Assembly: GCA_013043825.1 (NCBI GenBank)
Contig: JABDNM010000170.1
Span: 1-40,306 of the forward strand
Direction of reading: 5' to 3'
Length of the DNA: 40,306 nucleotides
Origin: Flavobacteriaceae bacterium
GTDB lineage: Bacteria; Bacteroidota; Bacteroidia; Flavobacteriales; Flavobacteriaceae
Below are positions 27,001 through 37,106 of this stretch, piece after piece. The notes beneath the pieces were generated by a model. That model did not search any database. It saw only the letters and a list, made by a program, of their open reading frames with translations, and had not been told where the DNA came from. A program made the translations under genes and the position numbers. Each line of letters starts with the position of its first letter. The first letter of the stretch is position 1.

Positions 27001-29487
27001 ATGCGAATATTGATTGTTGTTACCTTAGCCCTATTCACAACAACGTCATGGGCCCAACGTGGGGAGCGTCCAACCACCAGCAATAACGCCAAATTCAAAG
27101 TATCCGGAACTGTGATCGACAGATCCAGTGGGACTCCCTTGGAATTCGCTACCATTGCGTTTGTAGATTCTCAGGGAAAGATAGTAGAAGGCGGTATCAC
27201 CAACAGCGATGGTGCATATTCGATCGATATACCGAAGGGGATTTATGACATTCGGTTCGAGTTTATTTCTTACAAAACTGAAGTTCTTACCGGTGAGAAT
27301 ATCGATAAAAATACAGTCCTGCCTGCCGTAACCATGTCTCTGGACTCAGAAGCACTGGACGAAGTTGTAATTAGGGCAGAGACCACCGAGGTTCAAATTC
27401 GACTCGATAAGAAGGTTTATAACATTGGTAAGGACCTGACAACTAGCGGAGCCACTGTGAGTGATGCATTGAACAACGTCCCCTCGGTAACCGTGGATGT
27501 TGACGGAACGATCAATCTGCGAGGGAATGAAAATGTGCGCATCCTCATCAATGGTAAACCCAGCGCAATCGCCGGCTTTGGATCTACAGATGCCTTACGC
27601 CAACTTCCCGCCGAGATCATCGAACGCGTGGAAGTGATCACTTCTCCTTCTGCCAGGTACGATGCCGAAGGTACCGCTGGAATATTAAACATTATCCTTC
27701 GGAAAGAAAAGACTTTGGGTTTGAATGGATCTGTTCAATCCAACGTGGGCTATCCCTATAGTGCCGGATTAACCGGTAATATCAATGTGCGTACAGATCG
27801 CTTCAACATTTTCAATACTACCGGACTCAATTATCGTGAAAGTCCGGGTAATGCAATCTTTGAAAACAGATTTTTTTCACCCACGGTGTTAAATCCGCTG
27901 GTCATTGAAGAGCGCGAATACGATAGGATCTCACGGAGGATCAACACCAACCTGGGGATGGAGTATTTCCTCACAGACCGATCCTCGATTACCGCGGCCG
28001 GGTTCATCCGTTTTGGGAATGACGACGACCAGACAATTAACAATACCAATAGCTTTCTGAACGATGGAAATTTGGAGCAATCCAGAGATCGAATCGAATT
28101 CGAAGCAGAAGAGGATAGCAATTTTCAATTCTCGTTGAATTACACCAATGATTTTGATACATCGGGACATAAATTTACCGCCGATTTTCAATACGAAACC
28201 GGCGATGAGACAGAGCGCGCACTCATCCTGGAGAACAATACGTTCCCCATGTTCGAACTTTTGCCCTCCGAACGCATTGTGCAAAAAGAGGATGAAAGTG
28301 AATACCTCGTCCAGGCAGATTATGTGAGGCCCATCGGGGAAAATGCGCAGTTCGAAGCAGGTTTTCGGGGTCGCTTTGAGAACACAATTACAGATTACCG
28401 GCTGGAAGAGCAAATTACAGCGGGTGGAGCATTTGTTAGGAATGACAGTATCTCCAATGTTTTCGACTTTACTCAAGATGTAATTGCGGTTTATAGTCAG
28501 TACGGGAACAAATTTGGTGACTTTTCCTTTCTTTTCGGCTTGCGTATGGAAGCCACTACCTTGAAAGGTGATGTTACGGGAGAGGATGTTACTTCAAATG
28601 ACGATTTCAATATAAATTTTGATAAAAATCTGGTTGGACTTTTCCCAACTGTAAACCTGGTTTATGAGCTTTCAGAAATGGAAAATATTACCCTGGGATA
28701 TAATCGCAGGATCAACCGGCCCCGTTCCTGGTTTCTCAATCCATTCCCATCCCGTTCCAGTGAGGCGAATGTATTTCAAGGAAACCCGAGCCTGGACCCA
28801 GCCTATGCTAGTGCCTTTGATCTCGGGTACTTAAGACGATGGAAAAAATTAACTTTAACTTCGTCCATCTATTATCAATATGAAAATGATGCTTTTGAGC
28901 GGGTTCAGGAAGATACAGGGGAACTAACACCCAATGGAGTCCCCATCATCAGGACCATTCCTATTAATTTATCAACCAATCAACGCTACGGTTTTGAAGC
29001 AGGCGCACTCTACAATCCGGCAAAATGGCTCAGACTCAACGGAAGTTTCAATTTCTTTAGGTTTGTTACTGAAGGCGTTTTCAACAACGTCGATTATGGG
29101 GCGGAAAACACCAGTTGGTTCGCGCGGCTTAGCACGAAAGTAACGCTTCCCGCTAAAATCGATTGGCAAACCAATGGTTTTTACCGCGGGCCAAATACCA
29201 ATGCACAGACAGAGCAAAAGGGAATATTTTCACTCAATATTGCTATGAGTAAAGACCTTTTTAGCGACAATGCTACTATTGGTTTCAACGTGAGTGATCT
29301 TTTCAACTCACGAAAACGTCGATCCTTCACTCTTACTGATGACTTTAGTAGTGACACCGAATTTCAGTGGAGAGAACGCTCCTTTACGTTATCATTCACC
29401 TATCGATTCAACCAGAAGAAAAAACGCGAACGCGGAGGGAGAGAAAATGGCTTCGATGATGATGAAGGCTTTGGAGGCTCACAATAA
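27001..29487 (+). CDS. Outer membrane beta-barrel protein with carboxypeptidase-regulatory-like domain (TonB-dependent receptor-like)
   Basis: Signal MRILIVVTLALFTTTSWAQ; SGTVIDRSSGTPLEFATIAFVD; NVPSVTVDVDGTINLRGNENVRILINGKPSA; VITSPSARYDAEGTAGILNIILRK; start moved from 26944. Confidence 0.9.
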   Translation: MRILIVVTLALFTTTSWAQRGERPTTSNNAKFKVSGTVIDRSSGTPLEFATIAFVDSQGKIVEGGITNSDGAYSIDIPKGIYDIRFEFISYKTEVLTGENIDKNTVLPAVTMSLDSEALDEVVIRAETTEVQIRLDKKVYNIGKDLTTSGATVSDALNNVPSVTVDVDGTINLRGNENVRILINGKPSAIAGFGSTDALRQLPAEIIERVEVITSPSARYDAEGTAGILNIILRKEKTLGLNGSVQSNVGYPYSAGLTGNINVRTDRFNIFNTTGLNYRESPGNAIFENRFFSPTVLNPLVIEEREYDRISRRINTNLGMEYFLTDRSSITAAGFIRFGNDDDQTINNTNSFLNDGNLEQSRDRIEFEAEEDSNFQFSLNYTNDFDTSGHKFTADFQYETGDETERALILENNTFPMFELLPSERIVQKEDESEYLVQADYVRPIGENAQFEAGFRGRFENTITDYRLEEQITAGGAFVRNDSISNVFDFTQDVIAVYSQYGNKFGDFSFLFGLRMEATTLKGDVTGEDVTSNDDFNINFDKNLVGLFPTVNLVYELSEMENITLGYNRRINRPRSWFLNPFPSRSSEANVFQGNPSLDPAYASAFDLGYLRRWKKLTLTSSIYYQYENDAFERVQEDTGELTPNGVPIIRTIPINLSTNQRYGFEAGALYNPAKWLRLNGSFNFFRFVTEGVFNNVDYGAENTSWFARLSTKVTLPAKIDWQTNGFYRGPNTNAQTEQKGIFSLNIAMSKDLFSDNATIGFNVSDLFNSRKRRSFTLTDDFSSDTEFQWRERSFTLSFTYRFNQKKKRERGGRENGFDDDEGFGGSQ

Positions 29488-29498
29488 GAATTTACACT

Positions 29499-30416
29499 AT
29501 GCGTGACATTCTTACCCTTATTATTGTTTGTGCTTGCTTTGTTAATATAAGTCTCTCACAACAAATAGCCGATGAATCCTTTCATCCGGTTATCCAAAAG
29601 CCTGAGTACAATAAGGGTGAAGGACCGGTGATTTACATTGATGAAGGGCATCATAATTTCCACACTAGGGATGGTCGATATAAAGCATTTAGCAACTTGC
29701 TGGAACGGGATGGCTATGTTGTGAAGCCATTCCCTTTCAAGTTCGAAGAAGAAACCCTAGATGATGTTCGCATCCTGGTGATATCAAATGCCTTAAATGA
29801 AGCAAATGTGAGCAATTGGAGCAATCCGGTTTATTCGGCCTTTACCGAGAAGGAAATTGAAGTGGTTCAAACCTGGGTAGAACGTGGAGGAAGTCTCTTC
29901 CTTATTGCCGATCATATGCCAATGGGAGGGGCTGCAAAGGATCTTGCGGCAGCTTTCGATTTCGAATTCACCAATGGCTTCGCCATGGATACACTTAAAC
30001 CGCGTACCCCTGCCTATTTCAATCGAGCGAGGGGCCTGATAGATAATCCACTTACTCGCGGCAGGAATAAGGATGAGCATGTAACTGAAGTCGCTACATT
30101 CACTGGACAGGGATTTCAAATCCCTAAATTCGCCACTCCTATCTTGGTTTTCGACGATGCTTATGTAAATCTGCTTCCGGAGCAGGCATGGAGCTTTCTC
30201 GTTGATACCCCCTCACATAATTTGAAAGGATGGAGCCAGGGTGCTTTTGCTAACTTCGGAAAGGGCCGGATCGTATTTTTCGGGGAGGCCGCCATGTTTT
30301 CGGCACAAGTTGTAGGAGCAGAAAAAATAAAAGCAGGTATGAATCGTGATGATGCCGGCGAAAACTACAAGCTACTGCTCAATATTATCCATTGGTTGGA
30401 TAATCCTTTCGACTGA
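29499..30416 (+). CDS. Secreted DUF4350/GATase1-like domain protein
   Basis: Signal MRDILTLIIVCACFVNISLSQ; YIDEGHHNFHTRDGRYKAFSNLLERDGY; WVERGGSLFLIADHMPMGGAAKDLAAAFDFEF; GKGRIVFFGEAAMFSAQ. Confidence 0.65.
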   Translation: MRDILTLIIVCACFVNISLSQQIADESFHPVIQKPEYNKGEGPVIYIDEGHHNFHTRDGRYKAFSNLLERDGYVVKPFPFKFEEETLDDVRILVISNALNEANVSNWSNPVYSAFTEKEIEVVQTWVERGGSLFLIADHMPMGGAAKDLAAAFDFEFTNGFAMDTLKPRTPAYFNRARGLIDNPLTRGRNKDEHVTEVATFTGQGFQIPKFATPILVFDDAYVNLLPEQAWSFLVDTPSHNLKGWSQGAFANFGKGRIVFFGEAAMFSAQVVGAEKIKAGMNRDDAGENYKLLLNIIHWLDNPFD

Positions 30417-30419
30417 TCA

Positions 30420-30445
30420 AAAAAAAAGGAAGCACATGGCTTCCT
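30420..30445 (-). terminator. Terminator for the small minus-strand gene (possibly also partial terminator for + strand)
   Basis: AAAAAAAGGAAGCACATGGCTTCCT; minus reading AGGAAGCCATGTGCTTCCTTTTTTT. Confidence 0.7.
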
Positions 30446-30466
30446 GAAGTCTAAATTTTGAATTTG

Positions 30467-30640
30467 TTAGGCTTGCTCGCGCGCTTTTCTCTTTGCTTCA
30501 CGCTTCATTTTATAATTCTCAAGCAAGGCACCGCCTATCCAGTAAGGGATGAACGAAATCAAGAAGATCATCAACCAAAAACCAATGGTCAAAATGGTCA
30601 AAAATGCCAGAAATCCTAAGTATTGCTGAAAATCGAACAT
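30467..30640 (-). CDS. Small membrane protein, 57 aa, absent from ORF track
   Basis: MFDFQQYLGFLAFLTILTIGFWLMIFLISFIPYWIGGALLENYKMKREAKRKAREQA*; -7 box and terminator flank it. Confidence 0.75.
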   Translation of the reverse strand: MFDFQQYLGFLAFLTILTIGFWLMIFLISFIPYWIGGALLENYKMKREAKRKAREQA

Positions 30641-30661
30641 AACAAGCGTGTTTTATAATGG

Positions 30662-30669
30662 CAAAGATA
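30662..30669 (-). promoter_or_regulatory. Bacteroidetes -7 box (TATCTTTG on minus strand)
   Basis: CAAAGATA on + strand, 22 bp upstream of the 30640 start. Confidence 0.45.
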
Positions 30670-30788
30670 AAATGAATTTTTCAGAAAAAAGTACAATTAG
30701 CACCTATTTATTCACAGGAATTAAACATGATGCTTGTTGAGTAGGAAAGCGCGATTTCGTACCTTTACAAGGTCAAAATCGATCTACA

Positions 30789-32180
30789 ATGACTTACCGA
30801 ATTGAAAAGGATACCATGGGTGAAGTCCAAGTCCCGGCCAATAAACTTTGGGGCGCCCAAACAGAACGATCCCGTAATAATTTTAAAATAGGGACTCCAG
30901 CTTCCATGCCCCTGGAGGTGGTTTACGGATTCGCTTATCTAAAAAAAGCTGCTGCATACACAAATTGTGAGCTGGGTGTACTTTCCGAAGAAAAAAGAGA
31001 CCTCATTGCACAGGTTTGCGATGAGATCCTCGACCAAAAGCATGATGAGCAATTTCCGCTGGTGATCTGGCAAACCGGTAGTGGGACCCAGAGCAATATG
31101 AATGTAAACGAAGTGATTGCCAATCGCGCTCATCAATTGGCAGGTAAGACTATTGGAGAAGGAGAAAAAACGCTACAGCCCAACGACGATGTTAACAAAT
31201 CACAGTCGTCCAACGACACTTTTCCAACCGGGATGCATATTGCAGCCTATAAGAAGATTATGGAGACAACGCTCCCCGGATTGAGACAACTTCAGGGAAC
31301 ATTAGCTAGAAAATCGGAAGAATTCGGCGACTGTGTTAAGATTGGTCGTACCCATCTCATGGACGCCACACCACTCACCTTGGGTCAGGAATTCAGTGGA
31401 TATGCTGCTCAACTTTCCTTCGGAATAAAAGCGATCGAGAACACACTTGCCCACCTCTCGCAGTTGGCACTTGGTGGAACTGCTGTAGGAACCGGTATTA
31501 ATACTCCCGACGGGTACGCTCCATTGGTGGCCGAATACATTGCGAAATTCACAGGACTACCCTTCGTCACGGCCGAAAATAAATTTGAGGCCCTGGCAGC
31601 CCATGATGCGATAGTTGAAACTCATGGGGCCCTTAAACAGGCAGCAGTTTCACTGAACAAGATCGCAAATGATATTCGTATGCTAGCTAGCGGACCACGA
31701 AGCGGGATAGGTGAAATTACTATTCCGGCCAACGAACCAGGATCATCTATCATGCCTGGGAAAGTAAATCCAACGCAATGCGAGGCCCTAACCATGGTAT
31801 GCGCACAAGTAATGGGAAATGATGTTGCGATTGGTGTTGGCGGAATGCAAGGTCACTATGAACTGAATGTCTTTAAACCAATTATGGCAGCCAATATTTT
31901 ACAATCTGCCCAACTGATTGGGGATGCCTGTGTATCTTTCGATATTCATTGTGCCCAGGGAATTGAGCCAAATTATGAAGTGATCAAGCGTTTAGTGGAT
32001 AATTCCTTGATGCTCGTAACCGCGCTGAATACTAAAATTGGCTACTACAAAGCAGCCGAGATAGCAAATACTGCTCATAAGAATGGAACGACGTTGAAGG
32101 AAGAAGCAATCAACTTGGGATATCTAACCGCAGAAGAATTCGATGCCTGGGTTAAACCGGAAGATATGGTTGGGAGGTAA
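30789..32180 (+). CDS. fumC: Class II fumarate hydratase
   Basis: [70 protein letters not shown]. Confidence 0.97.
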   Translation: MTYRIEKDTMGEVQVPANKLWGAQTERSRNNFKIGTPASMPLEVVYGFAYLKKAAAYTNCELGVLSEEKRDLIAQVCDEILDQKHDEQFPLVIWQTGSGTQSNMNVNEVIANRAHQLAGKTIGEGEKTLQPNDDVNKSQSSNDTFPTGMHIAAYKKIMETTLPGLRQLQGTLARKSEEFGDCVKIGRTHLMDATPLTLGQEFSGYAAQLSFGIKAIENTLAHLSQLALGGTAVGTGINTPDGYAPLVAEYIAKFTGLPFVTAENKFEALAAHDAIVETHGALKQAAVSLNKIANDIRMLASGPRSGIGEITIPANEPGSSIMPGKVNPTQCEALTMVCAQVMGNDVAIGVGGMQGHYELNVFKPIMAANILQSAQLIGDACVSFDIHCAQGIEPNYEVIKRLVDNSLMLVTALNTKIGYYKAAEIANTAHKNGTTLKEEAINLGYLTAEEFDAWVKPEDMVGR

Positions 32181-32206
32181 AAATCTTCATTTTTGGTATA
32201 ACTATT

Positions 32207-32235
32207 GAAAGCCCTTATAAACAGGGCTTTTTTAA
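32207..32235 (+). terminator. Rho-independent terminator after fumC
   Basis: AAAGCCCTTATAAACAGGGCTTTTTTA. Confidence 0.85.
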
Positions 32236-32288
32236 TGTCAGTTTGTCAGTTTAATCCTACGCAAATATACGTACTTACCCGTAATTTT

Positions 32289-32357
32289 ATCGATTAAGTG
32301 CATTTTTATTAGGTGAAATGTAATTTATTTGTATATTGAATTCCCCTAATCGATTAA
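32289..32357 (+). repeat. Two copies of ATCGATTAA exactly 60 bp apart (32289-32297 and 32349-32357)
   Basis: Read directly; the second copy sits in the palindrome TAATCGATTA just upstream of the 32369 start. Confidence 0.6.
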
Positions 32358-32368
32358 ACCTACTTATT

Positions 32369-33673
32369 ATGAGGTTCGTATTATTACTCTTTACCCTCGT
32401 GTTTTGCTTCCAGATGGAGGCAAAAAAGAAAGACGTTCGAGTCGCTGTGAACAAAAAGGCAATAAGCCTTGAAAGCACTGAAAATACAGACTTAGACGTC
32501 TCTGTAAAAAACTCCATAAACAACCGGAATATCAGCAATGATCCCGGCCATTTTATCACTCCAGTTGACGGAAATTTTTATTACGATCCCACCATCAGTA
32601 ATTTTGGTGAGAGTTTTGCGTATTCAGTAATTTCCTACAAAACTGAAATCAGAGGAAGTGGTGGTATGGAGACAGTACTACAAGAAAGTTCGATCCAATC
32701 GGAGGCATCATTAGACACCGCAACCGTATTCAGACAGGGTCTGTATTATGGCTTTGCGCTGATGTTGGTCATGCTAAACCTGGTTTGTTTCTTCCTTTTT
32801 GATGAAAAGACCTTCCTTTTTTACTCCCTGTCCCTGGCAAGTATGATGGTCTTGTTTTTCTTTAACGACGGACTCTTTTCGCTGCTGGGATTGAGTGACA
32901 CGCAAAACTTGCTGATCAACCAAACCTTGTTGCTTCTTATTGCAACAGGATTTAGTGCCTTATTCGTATCGAGGTATCTGAGCCTAAAAGATTTTATACC
33001 CAAATTGAAATTTGCAACGATCGCCATGATCTCCCTGGCTGTACTAACCTTTGCTGCTGGCCTTATAACCGGTGACAAACAATTTATTGCAGCTACCCAG
33101 ATCATTTCATTTACGGTGCTTTGCACTTATTTCATGGCTGGAATTTCTCTTTTCAACAAGAAGAATTACGCGAAATTCTTTGTTATAGGAACATTTATTC
33201 CACTTTTATTTAGCCTGGATTTCTTCGTGTTCAGTTTACTGGGCATCGATTTCCTGGCCACCGAATCTATCCATATCAAGGCTGCAACCATCGCCGAAAT
33301 GCTTATTCTCACTTATGCTATCATGTACCGCATGCAGGCAATTAAGGAAGAGAATATGCTTAGACAAGCCGAATTACGAATCTTTTTAAAACGACAAGAA
33401 GTGCTAACTGCTAGACAAAAAACTGAAAAAATGGTCGAAGATGTATATCTGGAAAACCTGATCATGCATTACGATCTTGACGGACTTGAAATTAAACTAT
33501 TACAATATATTTCGGAAGGAAAAGAAAACGCCAAAATAGCGCGTAAATTAAAGACTACCGAACATGAGGTTGAAGAACTCACTAAGGAATTGTACGACAA
33601 ACTAGAGATTGGAGAACAGATCCAACAGGACTATCGTATGGTCGAAGCTCAACCAGATTATATTTATAATTAA
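32369..33673 (+). CDS. 7TMR-DISM-type membrane protein with C-terminal degenerate LuxR-like HTH
   Basis: Signal peptide; seven hydrophobic segments; C-term GLEIKLLQYISEGKENAKIARKLKTTEHEVEELTKELYDKLEI; start moved from 32336. Confidence 0.75.
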   Translation: MRFVLLLFTLVFCFQMEAKKKDVRVAVNKKAISLESTENTDLDVSVKNSINNRNISNDPGHFITPVDGNFYYDPTISNFGESFAYSVISYKTEIRGSGGMETVLQESSIQSEASLDTATVFRQGLYYGFALMLVMLNLVCFFLFDEKTFLFYSLSLASMMVLFFFNDGLFSLLGLSDTQNLLINQTLLLLIATGFSALFVSRYLSLKDFIPKLKFATIAMISLAVLTFAAGLITGDKQFIAATQIISFTVLCTYFMAGISLFNKKNYAKFFVIGTFIPLLFSLDFFVFSLLGIDFLATESIHIKAATIAEMLILTYAIMYRMQAIKEENMLRQAELRIFLKRQEVLTARQKTEKMVEDVYLENLIMHYDLDGLEIKLLQYISEGKENAKIARKLKTTEHEVEELTKELYDKLEIGEQIQQDYRMVEAQPDYIYN

Positions 33674-33759
33674 AGCATTGCCTCCGCTTGATTGGTGTGA
33701 GGGGATTAGCCCGCATTAGGTGTTACCAACCTAATCAACGATTGTTTATTATGGCGAAT

Positions 33760-33795
33760 AAAGGGATAAGCTGAAAGGTTTATCCCTTTTTTATA
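33760..33795 (+). terminator. Terminator of the 32369 gene, overlapping the 3' end of convergent ccsBA
   Basis: AAAGGGATAA ... TTATCCCTTTTTTAT; the ccsBA stop codon is 33780-33782. Confidence 0.75.
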
Positions 33796-36700
33796 TAGTA
33801 TTTCCTGTATTTTAAATACGACACAGCACTAAGAATGGCCAATACTGAAAGCAGGTAAAACACAAAATTAGGTGTGACCGGAACATCTCCACTGGCGTAA
33901 GAATGCAATCCTGTGAGATAAAAATTCACTCCAAAATAGGTCATCATGATCGAGGCAAAAGCAAACACCGCCAGCACATTGAAGGTCCATCTGCCACGTA
34001 GTCCCGGAACCAAACGTGTATGGATCACAAAGGCATATACCATGATACTTATCAAAGCCCAGGTTTCTTTAGGGTCCCAGCCCCAATAACGTCCCCAGCT
34101 TTCGTTTGCCCACTGCCCTCCCAGGAAGTTACCAATGATGAGCATCACGAGGCCCACGGTGAGAGCCATTTCAGTAATGATTGTGATCTCCTTAATGTTC
34201 AAGTCCATTTTAATTTTATTCTTCCGGGTCGTAAAAATCATGAGTAACAGTGCGGTAATACCTAAGATCCAACCCAGTGTGAACGGCCCGTAACTTGCCA
34301 CGATCACCGCCACGTGGATCATAAGCCAATAGCTGTCCAGTACGGGTTGTAAATTTGCAATTGCGGGATCCAACCAACTCAAGTGGGCCACCCAAAGGAG
34401 AATGGAAGCAACAAATGCTGTAGAAGCCACTGTTAGATCACTTTTTCTTCCAAAAGCCAACCCAAAAAAGACGGTCGCCCAACTCACATAAATAACACTC
34501 TCGTAAGCATCGCTCCAGGGAGCATGTCCGCTTATGTACCAGCGTGCAATAAGCCCCAGGGTCATCAGCGCGAAAAGTACCCAAATACATACCTTGAAAA
34601 ACTTAACGAGGAAATTCACCAACTTACTTTCCGAAAAGATCTGTATGATAATAACAATAAACATCAATACGCCGAACATAGCGAAGTAATGATAGAGCCT
34701 GTTGAAGAGATTCGCTTTGTTATAGGCGATCTCCGCGTCCACCTTTTTTTCGGAAGGCATGACTTCAGCACCATGCTTTTTTTGAAAGTCGGTAATAAGC
34801 TCAAGCGCTTTATCGGCTATACTGTAATCGCCCGTGTTTCGTCCGTAGTCCAAAGCCACACTGTAACGGGGCAGGATCTCTGCAATAAACACCGAATCCG
34901 CACCCACGATCTTATAATCCTTTAACTGTGTGGGAGAGATCCACTTGTTGTTGGGGTCGCCCGGAACCGGAAAGAGCTGAAGTATTTCCCCACTCAGGGT
35001 TTGATCCAGCAAATAGGACTTCTGATTGAGTTTAATAAAGTCCTTCTCAAACTGATTAGGATTGGTTTTTGAACTCGCTTCCTTAAGATAGGGGGCGATC
35101 TTGTTCTTCATATTCTCATCCAACAGGTCCACGATGGAAGCTGCCTTTGCTTCCTTCGGAACTCCTAGGATACGCTTAATGCTGTCGTTACGCCAGTCCA
35201 GCTTCATCAAGGGAACCTCATACCACAATGGGGGGATCTCTGCCATACTAAGGAACACTTGATTGGCATCCATCTCTTTGTAACTATCCTTACCGCTTAC
35301 CTTCCGAAGAAGTTCACTGGCAAATGTGTTGATGGGCTTCATTCTTCCATTGTCCTGAATCACCAAGCGGCCAAACTTGGCAGCATGCTCCTTGCTTACT
35401 AAGGTAGTTTGAAGTACAGAATCGATCTGCTTTGGAGTGGCCCTTTTACTGTGAGAATCCTGCTGTGCAAATGACTGGAAACCAACGAGTAAAATTAATA
35501 GGCTCGCAAGTTTTGCTTTCTTGTCTTTTACTTTATTCAAAAATCGCTTCAGGTCGGCGAAACGCGTGTTTCGATCGAAGAGAATCGCCATTAATCCGAA
35601 GTACAGCAGAAAATATCCAATATAGGTGATCCGTGTGCCCCAGCGATCATGATTTACCGAAAGTACGGTCCCCTTCTCATCCGGATCGAAGGAAGCCTGA
35701 AAAAACCGATATCCACCTTCGTCCAATACATGATTCATGTAAATATCGTAATCGTAAAATTCGGTGTCTGAATTATTCACCGTGATCTTGGATCGGTAGG
35801 CAGAATATCCCGCTTCGGTTCCAGGGTACTTGTCGGCTATAAAATCGTTCAAGGTAATGCTGAATGGCAGTTCCAACTGCTCTGCTCCATAGCTTAGATA
35901 TACCTTAAGTCCAGCAATATCGATCGATTCGGGATCGGCGGCTACGTATTGTCCACCAACGAGTTCCACCGTTTTGGTTTCTCCCAACGAGATGACATCC
36001 AGTACAAGAGCATCCCGGTTCGTTTTCTCCATCGCGGGAGCTCTAACAATTCCATACGAACCTTTGGTCACGGGCTCTGGAAAAACAAAGGCAGTATTTG
36101 CCAGTTGGTAGAGAGAACGCAGCATCAAAGGTTGCAAACTGTCCGGATGCACAATGCCTTGTTGTTGATCTGACATTCGCATGTAGGTTCCTTCAAAAGG
36201 ACTCTCAATAGTATAAATTCCATCCTCTGAAATGGAAATATTGATCGCCCCGGATTGCGGCTTGTTCACCGTAAAGACCAGGTTATGAATAAGAGTTTCG
36301 GCTCCTACTTTCAGCCAGTGGTCGTGGCGGTTACCATCTCCTGCTTCCACGATCTGCAGGTATTCCTCCCCGTCTTCCGAAGGAATGAAATCTTCCTTCA
36401 CGTTCGAAATGAAATCGCGATATCTAACTTCTACAGGTTGTTTGTTGTAATCGGTTTTTATAATAAATTCATTGTTCAGCCGTTCGGAGAGATCCAATTC
36501 TTTGGGCCGGATCTTCCGTCGTTGCGGGACACCATCTACAAGGTAATCACCGTCGATAAAAACTTTTAAATACGTTTTCTGAGAAAGGAAGGTACTTTCT
36601 GTAGCTCCTTCGCGTATTGGCATTAAACCTTCATAGCCAATGTATCGGGTTACAAACGCGCCAATCAGGACGAGAATAAATGCCAAATGCAGGGTAAGTG

Positions 36701-36944
36701 TGGCCCATTTCTCTTTCCTATATAAACGAAATCGGAAAATATTTCCGGTAAAATTGATCACAAAAAATACCATGATGGCTTCAAACCACCAGGCGTTGTA
36801 TATCAAGGCCCTGGAATAGGGTGTTGGCGAAGTTTCGGAAGACGCATCCAAAAAGGTTCCTACCGCCATTGCCACAGCAAAAGAAATGAATAAAAGAGCA
36901 GTAAGTCGGGTAGAAAATAGAATTGCGGCAAGTTTCTTTTGCAT
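33780..36944 (-). CDS. ccsA: Fused cytochrome c biogenesis protein CcsBA (ResB-CcsA)
   Basis: N-terminal ResB-like part; C-terminal WGRYWGWDPKETWALISIMVYAFVIHTRLV tryptophan-rich CcsA motif. Confidence 0.92.
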   Translation of the reverse strand: MQKKLAAILFSTRLTALLFISFAVAMAVGTFLDASSETSPTPYSRALIYNAWWFEAIMVFFVINFTGNIFRFRLYRKEKWATLTLHLAFILVLIGAFVTRYIGYEGLMPIREGATESTFLSQKTYLKVFIDGDYLVDGVPQRRKIRPKELDLSERLNNEFIIKTDYNKQPVEVRYRDFISNVKEDFIPSEDGEEYLQIVEAGDGNRHDHWLKVGAETLIHNLVFTVNKPQSGAINISISEDGIYTIESPFEGTYMRMSDQQQGIVHPDSLQPLMLRSLYQLANTAFVFPEPVTKGSYGIVRAPAMEKTNRDALVLDVISLGETKTVELVGGQYVAADPESIDIAGLKVYLSYGAEQLELPFSITLNDFIADKYPGTEAGYSAYRSKITVNNSDTEFYDYDIYMNHVLDEGGYRFFQASFDPDEKGTVLSVNHDRWGTRITYIGYFLLYFGLMAILFDRNTRFADLKRFLNKVKDKKAKLASLLILLVGFQSFAQQDSHSKRATPKQIDSVLQTTLVSKEHAAKFGRLVIQDNGRMKPINTFASELLRKVSGKDSYKEMDANQVFLSMAEIPPLWYEVPLMKLDWRNDSIKRILGVPKEAKAASIVDLLDENMKNKIAPYLKEASSKTNPNQFEKDFIKLNQKSYLLDQTLSGEILQLFPVPGDPNNKWISPTQLKDYKIVGADSVFIAEILPRYSVALDYGRNTGDYSIADKALELITDFQKKHGAEVMPSEKKVDAEIAYNKANLFNRLYHYFAMFGVLMFIVIIIQIFSESKLVNFLVKFFKVCIWVLFALMTLGLIARWYISGHAPWSDAYESVIYVSWATVFFGLAFGRKSDLTVASTAFVASILLWVAHLSWLDPAIANLQPVLDSYWLMIHVAVIVASYGPFTLGWILGITALLLMIFTTRKNKIKMDLNIKEITIITEMALTVGLVMLIIGNFLGGQWANESWGRYWGWDPKETWALISIMVYAFVIHTRLVPGLRGRWTFNVLAVFAFASIMMTYFGVNFYLTGLHSYASGDVPVTPNFVFYLLSVLAILSAVSYLKYRKYYIKKG

Positions 36945-37057
36945 GCGGGCGAATTTTCGGCAAATTTAGTCAATTACGGCCATAATAACTACCTAAAACT
37001 GTTAATGAATTCCACTCTAAAAGTTAATCTACACGCCACCATTAACGGGACACTTTG

Positions 37058-37083
37058 TGAAGCATCCATTTCTTAATGCTTCA
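37058..37083. repeat. 8-bp inverted repeat TGAAGCAT-N10-ATGCTTCA upstream of the DUF2520 gene
   Basis: Read directly; 11 bp upstream of TACCTTCG. Confidence 0.6.
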
Positions 37084-37093
37084 AAAAAGTTAG

Positions 37094-37101
37094 TACCTTC
37101 G
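37094..37101 (+). promoter_or_regulatory. Candidate -7 box TACCTTCG placed 5 bp before the start codon
   Basis: TAnnTTYG-like; ATG at 37107. Confidence 0.4.
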
Positions 37102-37106
37102 TCCCT

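Noticed and set aside
27931-28476. 181-aa minus-strand ORF opposite the beta-barrel receptor
   Set aside because: Antisense to a clearly coding beta-barrel gene; no motifs.
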